Origin: Candidatus Izemoplasma sp.
Lineage (GTDB): Bacteria > Bacillota_I > Bacilli_A > Izemoplasmatales > Izemoplasmataceae
Assembly (NCBI GenBank): GCA_021736285.1
Contig: JAIPGE010000070.1
Location: 1 to 7,198 of the forward strand
Direction: 5' to 3'
DNA: 7,198 nt
Shown: positions 1 through 4,813 of the stretch, piece by piece
How the letters are laid out: each line of letters begins with the position of its first letter
Position numbering within the stretch: position 1 is the first letter of the stretch
Translations under genes and position numbers: made by a program
Notes under the pieces: model-generated
What the model saw: the letters and a program-made list of their open reading frames with translations, nothing else
Database searches by the model: none
Told to the model about the DNA's origin: nothing

Positions 1-698
1 CGTTGAATTGAACAATCACGTTCACCTAAATGAATCACATGACCGTACTTATCAGCTAAAATTTGGAATTCAATATGTTTCGGATGATCGATAAATTTTT
101 CTAAATAGACCGCATCATCACCAAACGCATTTTGGGCTTCTGTCCGTGCTGATAAATATCCGCCTTTAAGTTCTTCTAGCGTTCGCGCCACACGCATTCC
201 ACGACCGCCACCGCCACTACTTGCCTTAATCAATACAGGAAATCCAATGTCTCTTGCAAGCTGTTCTAAATGATCAAGTGATTCAATAACGCCTTCACTT
301 CCTGGCACAACCGGGACACCAGATGCAATCATTGTTTTACGGGCTTCTGATTTATTTCCCATCTTACGAATGACCGCTGCCTTTGGTCCGATAAATCGGA
401 GTCCTACAGCTTCACATAATTCAGCAAAGTCAGCATTCTCACTTAAAAATCCAAATCCCGGATGAATGGCTTCAGCGTGGGTTTCAATAGCAGCACTTAT
501 GATGTTCTCCATATGTAAGTAAGAGTCTTTGCTTTTTGCACCACCAACACACACTGCCTCATCTGCGATTTGGACATGTAAACTTTCCCGATCGACATCA
601 CTATATATAGCAACTGTTGCAATTCCTAATTGCTTACACGCTCGAATCACGCGAACTGCAATTTCTCCTCGATTTGCAACCAATATCTTTTGAAACAT
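1..698 (-). CDS. accC: Acetyl-CoA carboxylase, biotin carboxylase subunit (partial)
   Basis: AccC carboxylates the biotin on AccB with ATP and bicarbonate, the first half-reaction of malonyl-CoA synthesis in the cytoplasm. The reading frame begins at ATG 698-696 and runs off the left edge, giving about 233 of the roughly 450 residues usual for the family. Its start (MFQKILVANRGEIAVRVIRA) is the classic biotin carboxylase N-terminus. HPGFGFLSEN lies near residues 79-88, and the ATP-grasp glycine loop SSGGGGRGMRV near 160-170 follows the lysine of VLIKAS. EKFI..PKHIEFQI and HLGERDCSIQR occupy the last 35 residues. Its ATG overlaps the accB stop by one base (TAATG), so the two are probably translationally coupled. 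Pyruvate or propionyl-CoA carboxylases share these motifs, but a separate accB partner points to AccC. Confidence 0.95.
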   Translation of the reverse strand, partial: MFQKILVANRGEIAVRVIRACKQLGIATVAIYSDVDRESLHVQIADEAVCVGGAKSKDSYLHMENIISAAIETHAEAIHPGFGFLSENADFAELCEAVGLRFIGPKAAVIRKMGNKSEARKTMIASGVPVVPGSEGVIESLDHLEQLARDIGFPVLIKASSGGGGRGMRVARTLEELKGGYLSARTEAQNAFGDDAVYLEKFIDHPKHIEFQILADKYGHVIHLGERDCSIQ

Positions 699-1144
699 TA
701 GACTTCAATCTCCATCAACACTTCACCATATTCAACCATTGAAGCATCTTGTGTAATAATTTTCACTACTTTACCACTGACTGGCGCAGGAATCTCATTC
801 ATAACTTTCATCGCTTCTACGATACATAGCGTATCACCTTTATTAATCTGTTGATTTAAAGAGACAAACGGACTGCTATCAGGTGAGGGACTGTTATAAA
901 ATGTCCCTACAAGTGGTGCCGTTACCAACACATTCGTATTTCCCTCATCCTGTGGTGTCTGAAGCGCTACTTCTTTAGTAGCAACTTCAGAGCGAACCTC
1001 AGGTTCGAAAGAGGAATTTATGTTGTTATTAGTTTTAGCTTCTTTTTCTAACTTTAGTGAAAACTCATCGTTACTAAGTTCTAATCTATGTACCGTCGAA
1101 TTTTCAAACTCTTTTAATATATTTTTAATTTGTCTTAAATCCAT
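698..1144 (-). CDS. accB: Acetyl-CoA carboxylase, biotin carboxyl carrier protein
   Basis: AccB (BCCP) carries biotin between the carboxylase and transferase halves of acetyl-CoA carboxylase. I start it at ATG 1144 (MDLRQIKNIL), preceded by GGAGG five bases upstream. The frame stays open ten codons further, but that upstream ATG lacks a ribosome site and overlaps the dyad at 1163-1175. The 148-residue protein has a short N-terminal helix, a polar linker rich in Asn, Glu, Ser and Thr (about 30-72), and a C-terminal biotinyl domain (about 73-148). The biotinylation motif EAMKVMNEIPAP places the accepting lysine at residue 113. The residue after it is Val, where Met is most usual. It lies between acpP and accC, and BirA from the same operon is its obvious modifying enzyme. 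Confidence 0.95.
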   Translation of the reverse strand: MDLRQIKNILKEFENSTVHRLELSNDEFSLKLEKEAKTNNNINSSFEPEVRSEVATKEVALQTPQDEGNTNVLVTAPLVGTFYNSPSPDSSPFVSLNQQINKGDTLCIVEAMKVMNEIPAPVSGKVVKIITQDASMVEYGEVLMEIEV

Positions 1145-1162
1145 GATATCCTCCATAAATAC

Positions 1163-1175
1163 TTTGAAGTTCAAA
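1163..1175. promoter_or_regulatory. TTTGA-N3-TCAAA dyad upstream of accB (candidate operator)
   Basis: A perfect inverted repeat, TTTGA-AGT-TCAAA on the plus strand, lies eight bases upstream of the accB ribosome site. It is one of only three occurrences I found by eye; the others precede acpP and birA. A TATAAA (1183-1178, minus strand) sits just upstream but has no acceptable -35 box, so a dedicated accB promoter is doubtful. The dyad resembles the FabT box of streptococci and lactococci (TTTGAT-N2-ATCAAA type). Function is inferred. Confidence 0.5.
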
Positions 1176-1188
1176 TATTTATATCGCT

Positions 1189-1206
1189 AAAAAAAATATT
1201 TTTTTT
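1189..1206. other. A8-TA-T8 palindrome at the end of acpP
   Basis: Eight A, TA and eight T form a perfect 18-base palindrome that overlaps the first two bases of the acpP stop codon. On the minus strand it would give an A-U-only hairpin ending in a U run. It could weakly reduce read-through from acpP into accB or mark an RNA end that lets ACP be made in excess. An A-U-only stem is a poor terminator, so this is tentative. Confidence 0.25.
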
Positions 1207-1432
1207 ATTTATTTTTTTCGATATAATCAACAATTGCTTTAACCGTTGTTAAAGATTGCGCTTTTTCATCACTAATTTCAAGGTCGAATTCATCTTCTAG
1301 TGCCATAATTAACTCCACAGCATCTAATGAATCTGCTCCAAGGTCATTCGTCAAGTTTGCATCAAGTGTTACATCACTTTCATCAACACCTAATTCTTCT
1401 GCAATAATTCCTTTAAGTTGTTCAAATATCAT
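1205..1432 (-). CDS. acpP: Acyl carrier protein
   Basis: ACP carries growing acyl chains on a phosphopantetheine arm during type II fatty acid synthesis. The 75-residue acidic protein is of normal length and contains the LGADSLDAVEL signature, with Ser35 as the attachment residue for phosphopantetheine. I start it at ATG 1432 (MIFEQLKGII). A GAGGAGG ribosome site lies six bases upstream, whereas the ATG fifteen bases further up lies at the very edge of that site and cannot be the start. Its own sigma-A-type promoter in the gap after bioY fits the high ACP level cells need. Placement beside accB and accC links it to fatty acid synthesis rather than to a polyketide or lipoteichoic-acid carrier. 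Confidence 0.95.
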   Translation of the reverse strand: MIFEQLKGIIAEELGVDESDVTLDANLTNDLGADSLDAVELIMALEDEFDLEISDEKAQSLTTVKAIVDYIEKNK

Positions 1433-1465
1433 ATTAGTCCTCCTCATCTTTCAAAATTATACTCT

Positions 1466-1494
1466 ATTTTATACAAAAAAAAAGAACTTGTCAA
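1466..1494 (-). promoter_or_regulatory. Sigma-A-type promoter for acpP-accB-accC
   Basis: On the minus strand a consensus -35 box TTGACA (1494-1489) is followed after exactly 17 bp by TAAAAT (1471-1466), five of six matches to the -10 consensus. The spacer carries a run of nine T. Transcription would begin near 1459, leaving a short leader before the acpP ribosome site. It lies in the bioY-acpP gap, so the operon has an internal promoter for its ACP/ACC part. Confidence 0.7.
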
Positions 1495-1499
1495 ATCAA

Positions 1500-1512
1500 T
1501 TTGATGTTCAAA
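1500..1512. promoter_or_regulatory. TTTGA-N3-TCAAA dyad upstream of the acpP promoter (candidate operator)
   Basis: TTTGA-TGT-TCAAA (plus strand) ends five bases upstream of the acpP -35 box. With its flank it reads AATTTGA-N3-TCAAA, identical at every fixed position to the site at birA. A further half-site, TCAAAT at 1491-1496, overlaps the -35 box and forms a second small inverted repeat with ATTTGA at 1499-1504. The position suits a repressor or activator of acpP. The resemblance to FabT boxes is from family knowledge; binding here is inferred. Confidence 0.5.
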
Positions 1513-1527
1513 GCAATACTTTCATTT

Positions 1528-2073
1528 TCATATCGAAGCCTGCTCATATGTTATGTGTGAACGTATGCGCACATATGCATACAATGTACCTATGATTTTG
1601 ATTAAATCACCAACAAGATAAATGGAGAATCCCTTTAAAATAAGCCATATACTAGCATTTGATAAAAATGATAAATATGCGGCTCCACTCATATAAATAA
1701 TGCCATTTCCAATTACTAAAATCAAGAAAATGCTTACATAATTTTTATTTATAAAATTTATGCTTTTCATTTTTGACACGAAAAATGCGGTAATTATGAA
1801 GCCTATTAGGAATCCTAAACTTTTTGTTAAAACAATTCCTAGTCCACCTGTGTATCCACTAAAAATTGGAAGTCCAAGTGTTCCTAAAATAACATAAACA
1901 CTGATGCTTAAAACAGCTTTTTGGGGTGATAATAACAATCCCGATAAAAAGACAAACAACGTCTGCAATGTCACTGCTGGTAAATTCCCTAAGGGAATTA
2001 CAATGCCAGCCGTCGCAGCCATTAAAGCGGGAAAAATGGCGATTTCAGTTAAGTCTTTGGTCCGATTAGTCAT
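1528..2073 (-). CDS. bioY: Biotin transporter substrate-binding (S) component, BioY
   Basis: BioY is the membrane protein that binds biotin in energy-coupling-factor (ECF) transporters. The 181-residue protein is of normal family length and consists of about six hydrophobic segments. It has the family pattern in its first half: the AALMAATAGIVIPLG-type first helix, the LPAVTLQTLFVFLSGLLLSP loop and helix, then GLPIFSGYTGGLG. The usual PTGGYLIGF stretch reads TKSLGFLIGF here, a mild departure. The ATG overlaps the end of birA by 8 bases and has GAGGAG upstream, indicating coupled translation. No ECF ATPase or T-component is in the window, so it probably uses a shared EcfA/EcfT module encoded elsewhere, as in group II ECF systems. 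It ends at TGA, which supports the standard code. Confidence 0.9.
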   Translation of the reverse strand: MTNRTKDLTEIAIFPALMAATAGIVIPLGNLPAVTLQTLFVFLSGLLLSPQKAVLSISVYVILGTLGLPIFSGYTGGLGIVLTKSLGFLIGFIITAFFVSKMKSINFINKNYVSIFLILVIGNGIIYMSGAAYLSFLSNASIWLILKGFSIYLVGDLIKIIGTLYAYVRIRSHITYEQASI

Positions 2074-2755
2074 AATACAACTCCTCTAGTGTAATATCAT
2101 CCATTGATACAAGTCTAAATGTATCATCAAATGAAATTTGTAATAACCCCTTACGGGTAATTTTGGTTATTGTTGCTTTTTGACCCTTGTAGTTAATTTC
2201 CTTACCAATAACATAAGAATGGATTAAGTATTTTTGATATAGTTGTTCTTCTGTATCATCTAATTTTTCGTTACATGATTTAACAAAGGCATACAAAATA
2301 TCTAATGGATCAAAAATATGGCCGGTTTCAATTTTAATACTAGTAGCTTTCTTTTCTAAGGTTTCAAACTTTTCTTCTTTTACATTAACCCCAACACCAA
2401 TAATTATATGATCTGCCTTTGCTTCGATTAATATTCCTGCAATTTTGCGACCTCTTACCATAATATCATTGGGATATTTGATTTTTGCATCAAGACCGAA
2501 TTCAGCCAATGACCGAACCAAGACTGTACTTGCTCGCATGACATATGAAAAATTACTTTCATAGTCTTTTTCTAACAGGAGACTAAAAAAGAGATTTCCT
2601 TGATTGCTAATCCATGTTCTTCCTCTTCTACCCTTACCTGAAATTTGTTGTTTTGCAGTAACAATTGTGCCTGCATCTAACTCATCAAGATGTTTTTTAA
2701 CATATTCATTTGTGCTCGTTAAAGAATTAAAAAATAGAATATCTTTACCAATCAA
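2066..2755 (-). CDS. birA: Biotin-protein ligase, monofunctional (no DNA-binding domain)
   Basis: The enzyme makes biotinyl-AMP and transfers biotin to the AccB lysine. Motifs in order are TSTN (13-16), the ATP/biotin loop GKGRRGRTW (40-48), KYPND (93-97, with Tyr where Trp is usual), KIAGILIEA with the catalytic-type Lys104, and GVGVNV (120-125). A small C-terminal SH3-like domain follows. At 229 residues it lacks the N-terminal helix-turn-helix of bifunctional BirA repressors, so it should not control transcription. I choose TTG 2755 as start, 8 bases after AGGAGG. The upstream GTG at 2764 overlaps that ribosome site, so it is unlikely. It is the first gene of the operon, directly behind its own promoter. 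Confidence 0.93.
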   Translation of the reverse strand: MIGKDILFFNSLTSTNEYVKKHLDELDAGTIVTAKQQISGKGRRGRTWISNQGNLFFSLLLEKDYESNFSYVMRASTVLVRSLAEFGLDAKIKYPNDIMVRGRKIAGILIEAKADHIIIGVGVNVKEEKFETLEKKATSIKIETGHIFDPLDILYAFVKSCNEKLDDTEEQLYQKYLIHSYVIGKEINYKGQKATITKITRKGLLQISFDDTFRLVSMDDITLEELYYD

Positions 2756-2778
2756 TTGCCCCACCTCCTCATGCCATA

Positions 2779-2807
2779 AGTCTATGACTTTTTAATTTGA
2801 ATGTCAA
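2779..2807 (-). promoter_or_regulatory. Sigma-A-type promoter for the birA operon
   Basis: On the minus strand a perfect TTGACA (2807-2802) is separated by 17 bp from TAGACT (2784-2779), a four-of-six -10 box. The predicted transcript start near 2772 leaves almost no leader before the GAGGAGG ribosome site at 2770-2764. The -35 box lies inside the TTTGA-N3-TCAAA dyad, so a bound regulator would compete with RNA polymerase. Confidence 0.65.
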
Positions 2808-2808
2808 A
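2796..2808. promoter_or_regulatory. TTTGA-N3-TCAAA dyad over the birA -35 box (candidate operator)
   Basis: TTTGA-ATG-TCAAA (plus strand) covers the whole birA -35 box, the placement expected of a repressor site. On the minus strand it reads TTTGACATTCAAATT, agreeing with the known FabT box in both half-sites and in the trailing ATT. Part of the match is forced by the -35 box itself (TTGACA), so this site alone is weaker evidence than the group of three. Confidence 0.5.
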
Positions 2809-2830
2809 TGAAATTATCTTTTCTCTAATG

Positions 2831-2869
2831 AAAAGAGTTAAACAATATTGGATATTGTTTAACTCTTTT
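2831..2869 (-). terminator. Terminator after atpC (end of the ATP synthase operon)
   Basis: A perfect inverted repeat of 18 bp with a three-base loop (TGG at 2849-2851) begins three bases beyond the atpC stop codon. The arms AAAAGAGTTAAACAATAT and ATATTGTTTAACTCTTTT bring an A run on one side and a U run on the other, so it could act in both directions. On the minus strand the U run is only four bases before a C. It separates the atp operon from the birA promoter. Confidence 0.8.
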
Positions 2870-2871
2870 TG

Positions 2872-3261
2872 TTATTGTCCAGCTTTCGCTTTCTTTAAAT
2901 TTTTCTTTAGTTCTCGTTCTGCTTTTGCAAAATCAAAATTACGTTTTCTGTTTTCTTCAATGCGTTCTTCACGAACCGTATTTAAATGATCCAATGCGCT
3001 TTTTTTACTCATTCCAACATGTGCCTCTTGGGCGATGACATTAACAATATTATTATTATGTTCAACGACGCCGTTGATAATGACAGTAAAAAGTTCTTTT
3101 TCACCACGGACCATCTTGACATACCCTTTATCAATAGAAGATATAATCGGAATGTGATTTTTAAGTATGGCAAACTCACCATTCATTTGTGATGACACAA
3201 CAACATAATCAACGTCTTCATTATATAATTCTCCATTGGGTGTTACGACATTCACTTTCAC
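2872..3261 (-). CDS. atpC: F1Fo ATP synthase epsilon subunit
   Basis: Epsilon sits on the central stalk of F1 and couples or inhibits rotation. The 129-residue product has the family start KVNVVTPNGELYNEDVDYVVV, the beta-sandwich motif GEFAILKNHIPIISSI (about residues 28-43) and a charged C-terminal helical hairpin rich in Arg, Lys and Glu (about 88-129). Length is normal. The start is GTG 3261, four bases after AGGTGAG. An ATG two bases upstream is followed at once by TGA and cannot be used. It is now separated from atpD by about 1.5 kb of inserted element on the opposite strand, so its transcript must cross the element or start within its left end. Without the element it would start 8 bases after the atpD stop. 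Confidence 0.93.
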   Translation of the reverse strand: MKVNVVTPNGELYNEDVDYVVVSSQMNGEFAILKNHIPIISSIDKGYVKMVRGEKELFTVIINGVVEHNNNIVNVIAQEAHVGMSKKSALDHLNTVREERIEENRKRNFDFAKAERELKKNLKKAKAGQ

Positions 3262-3269
3262 ATTCTCAC

Positions 3270-3271
3270 CT
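3270..3271. repeat. CT core dinucleotide, left end
   Basis: This CT ends the 9-base stretch TTCTCACCT (3263-3271) that is repeated exactly in the left-target guide, and begins the CTTGTA that pairs with the right-donor guide. Its partner copy is at 4814-4815. A two-base CT core is what IS621 uses; the assignment here is inferred from guide pairing. Confidence 0.65.
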
Positions 3272-3273
3272 TG

Positions 3274-3279
3274 TATAAT
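3274..3279 (+). promoter_or_regulatory. -10 box in the element's left end (half of the circle-junction promoter)
   Basis: A perfect TATAAT lies two bases inside the left core. In a circularised element, TTGATT of the right end would stand exactly 17 bp upstream (13 right-end bases, CT, TG). In the integrated state atpC supplies TTCACT at 3251-3256, also 17 bp away, so some transcription of the RNA may persist after insertion. Predicted transcripts start near 3286 and read towards the bridge RNA and the recombinase gene. Confidence 0.6.
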
Positions 3280-3335
3280 TAAATTATATTACTTTAACTA
3301 TACTTTCCTTTCTTTTAAGATTTTACATTATCTCC

Positions 3336-3341
3336 TATAAT
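3336..3341 (+). promoter_or_regulatory. Second candidate -10 box upstream of the bridge RNA
   Basis: A perfect TATAAT lies about 13 bases before the first stem of the bridge RNA. A start near 3348 would give an RNA of roughly 180 bases up to the recombinase ribosome site, close to the known length of the IS621 bridge RNA. The matching -35 position reads TTTTAA, which is poor, so this could be a chance match in AT-rich DNA. Confidence 0.3.
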
Positions 3342-3353
3342 GAAATTACAAAC

Positions 3354-3409
3354 GTTGTGGAGTGTGACATTTCTCACCTACTCTTCGAGAGTGTAAAGTA
3401 GGATACAAC
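3354..3409 (+). other. Target-binding loop of the bridge RNA
   Basis: The outer stem is GTTGT (3354-3358) with ACAAC (3405-3409); the inner hairpin is ACTCT-TCG-AGAGT (3380-3392). The 5' strand holds the left-target guide TTCTCACCT (3371-3379), identical over nine bases to 3263-3271, which ends with the core CT. The 3' strand holds the right-target guide AAGTAG (3396-3401), the exact complement of CTACTT at 4814-4819, core plus the first bases of the right flank. Together the guides specify TTCTCAC-CT-ACTT, the sequence left after removing the element. Guide assignment is inferred; the base identities are direct. Confidence 0.65.
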
Positions 3410-3417
3410 TACAACTA

Positions 3418-3480
3418 ATATGATAAATGTGAATTAGCTAGTTACACTATGAGTGTGCATTTACAAGGTTACATTCATAT
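3418..3480 (+). other. Donor-binding loop of the bridge RNA
   Basis: The outer stem is ATATGA (3418-3423) with TCATAT (3475-3480), continued by ATGT (3427-3430) with ACAT (3471-3474) past a three-base bulge. The inner hairpin is ACACT-ATG-AGTGT (3444-3456). The 5' strand carries the left-donor guide TAGCTAG (3435-3441), identical to the last seven bases of the right end (4807-4813); the next two bases, TT, face the core CT with one G-U wobble. The 3' strand carries the right-donor guide TACAAG (3462-3467), the exact complement of CTTGTA (3270-3275), core plus left end. This is the arrangement expected of a donor loop. Confidence 0.65.
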
Positions 3481-3532
3481 CAGTTTGTGGATTTCATAAC
3501 GTTTGATAAAACAAACAAGGAGGTTTTTTATT

Positions 3533-4702
3533 TTGATTTTTATTGGAATCGATGTCGCTTCAGAGAAGCACGACATCATCATGATTGATGATTATGGAGA
3601 AATCATCAAAGAACATTTCACAATTAGTAATGATATGATAGGATTTAAAAGGCTCCACACAGAGATCAAATCCTGTATGAAGCCTATGAAAGACATTCAT
3701 ATAGGGATGGAAGAAACCGGAATATACCATGAAAATTTACGAGATTTTCTGATATATAAAGGTTATTCTGTGTACACTATCAATCCATTACTAACTGCAT
3801 ACGCTCGTAAATCTTCGTCAGTTCGAAGAACGAAAACAGATAAGATAGATTGCGCTTCTATCTGTCTCTATTTAATGAATAACGTTAGGTCTCTCCAACC
3901 CTATACGCCTTCATTATACTATATTGATGAATTAAAACAAATTACTAGGAACTATCACTCTAAAAAACGACTTTTAGCTAAAAGTAAATCCGAATTAAAA
4001 CGTTTATTACACATTTCATTTCCTGAGTTCAAGAAACACTTTAACCCACTTACTGATTGGGCTTTACGGCTTCTTCATAATTATCCAGTACCAACCAAAT
4101 TCAACGGAATACATACAAGCACTATACAGTCAAAATTACGCTGTCATGGCGATAGGCATCATAAGGCAATCGTTATCAAGAATCTAGCAAAGGACTCTAT
4201 CGGGAAGTGTCAGTATACTAATGTTTTCTTGATTAGATCCTGTATCGAAGATATTTTTCATTACAATAGTCAAAAGAAACAAATCAAGAAAGAGATTACT
4301 AAGAAAATGAAACTCTTTCCTAAACTTATGTCCATCCCAGGAGTGGGCCCAATTAATGGCGCAACCATTTTAGGTGAAACAGGAAATATTAACCGTTTCC
4401 CTAACAAACATGCGTATTTCGCATATTTTGGATTAGATCCTGTCGTTCATGAATCAGGGAAATATAAACTAAAGAAATCTAAGATATCTAAACGTGGTAG
4501 TAAATACCTAAGAACCGCAGCCGTTAGCATTTCTCGTGTAGCATGTGTTGTGTGTAAAGACAACAAGTTTCAAAGGAAATATACGAAACTAAGGGAATCA
4601 GGAAAACACCATGATTCGGCCTTATGTGCAGTAGCCAAAAATATAGTTCATTCAATATATCATTTATTAAAACATAACGATACATACGACGATAACAAAT
4701 AA
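3533..4702 (+). CDS. IS110-family DEDD recombinase (transposase)
   Basis: This is the RNA-guided recombinase that excises and inserts the element. I start it at TTG 3533 (MIFIGIDVASEKHD), nine bases after AAGGAGG; a TTG 30 bases earlier has no ribosome site and adds a non-homologous stretch. The RuvC-like N-terminal domain shows the DEDD set: Asp7 in GIDVAS, Glu60 in MEETG, and Asp103 and Asp106 in KTDKIDCA. A helical middle region (about 130-260) is rich in Lys and His. The C-terminal domain has IPGVGPINGATILGETGNI (268-286), YFGLDP, then ESGKYK with Ser308 as the likely catalytic serine, followed by ISKRGSKYLR. Length (389) and residue spacing resemble IS621. It faces the atp genes and is convergent with atpD. 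No frameshift or missing residue is seen. Confidence 0.95.
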   Translation: MIFIGIDVASEKHDIIMIDDYGEIIKEHFTISNDMIGFKRLHTEIKSCMKPMKDIHIGMEETGIYHENLRDFLIYKGYSVYTINPLLTAYARKSSSVRRTKTDKIDCASICLYLMNNVRSLQPYTPSLYYIDELKQITRNYHSKKRLLAKSKSELKRLLHISFPEFKKHFNPLTDWALRLLHNYPVPTKFNGIHTSTIQSKLRCHGDRHHKAIVIKNLAKDSIGKCQYTNVFLIRSCIEDIFHYNSQKKQIKKEITKKMKLFPKLMSIPGVGPINGATILGETGNINRFPNKHAYFAYFGLDPVVHESGKYKLKKSKISKRGSKYLRTAAVSISRVACVVCKDNKFQRKYTKLRESGKHHDSALCAVAKNIVHSIYHLLKHNDTYDDNK

Positions 4703-4729
4703 AACAAACTACTATTTTAAATAAATTTT

Positions 4730-4750
4730 GGATTCTTCGAATCTATTTTT
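4730..4750 (+). terminator. Weak terminator-like hairpin after the recombinase gene
   Basis: GATTC-TTC-GAATC (4731-4743), with a flanking G-U pair, is followed by TATTTTT. It lies about 30 bases after the recombinase stop and could limit antisense read-through into atpD. The five-pair stem is short, so activity is uncertain. Confidence 0.35.
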
Positions 4751-4794
4751 GAGTATGTCTTAATTCTGTCAAATTAAATATTTAAACTAATTAC

Positions 4795-4800
4795 TTGATT
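4795..4800 (+). promoter_or_regulatory. -35 box in the element's right end (half of the circle-junction promoter)
   Basis: TTGATT matches four of six -35 consensus positions (TTGA). It points out of the right end, towards atpD. Joining 4813 to the left core puts it exactly 17 bp from TATAAT at 3274-3279. Junction promoters of this kind, assembled only in the circle, are a known feature of IS110 relatives. Confidence 0.55.
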
Positions 4801-4813
4801 TATTTATAGCTAG

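Larger units (their letters stand above)
3345..3525 (+). ncRNA. Predicted IS110 bridge RNA (two guide loops)
   Basis: In IS110/IS621 elements a noncoding RNA from the left end binds the recombinase and pairs with both target and donor DNA. This stretch folds by eye into two consecutive stem-loops, each with an outer stem, an internal loop and an inner capping hairpin. The first loop (3354-3409) matches the insertion-site flanks and the second (3418-3480) matches the element's own ends, the order known from IS621. A small hairpin GTTTG-ATAAAA-CAAAC (3501-3516) follows, directly before the recombinase ribosome site, and may mark the RNA's 3' end or modulate translation. The 5' and 3' limits are estimates. 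Confidence 0.7.
3270..4813 (+). mobile_element. Complete IS110-family insertion sequence inserted between atpD and atpC
   Basis: The element is 1544 bp counting the CT core once. It consists of a left end of about 260 bases holding a bridge-RNA-like structure, a 389-aa DEDD recombinase and a right end of 111 bases. As in IS110 relatives, there are no terminal inverted repeats and no long target duplication. The ends are inferred from three signals that agree: the RNA guide matches, the promoter formed when the ends join, and the clean atpD-atpC junction restored by removal. The long 5' noncoding end and short 3' end suit the IS110 group rather than the IS1111 group. The open frame and intact catalytic residues suggest it is, or recently was, active. 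Existence is nearly certain; exact ends are well supported but inferred. Confidence 0.9.

Noticed and set aside
1433..1447. Longer acpP start (MRRTN...).
   Set aside because: That ATG adjoins and its next codons are the GAGGAGG ribosome site of ATG 1432; the ACP family begins at the latter.
1528..1530. Possible Mollicutes code with TGA as Trp, which would extend bioY.
   Set aside because: BioY already has full family length, and Trp codons checked in bioY, birA and the recombinase are TGG.
3503..3532. Upstream TTG start for the recombinase, adding ten residues.
   Set aside because: It lacks a ribosome site, its codons cover the AAGGAGG of the real start, and it lies in the hairpin before the gene.
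3288..4796. ATTACTT occurs at both 3288-3294 and 4790-4796 and could mark the ends of the element as a direct repeat.
   Set aside because: It is a short AT-rich match. It conflicts with the guide matches, gives no junction promoter, and would leave a long AT spacer between atpD and atpC. The CT core at 3270/4814 explains more.
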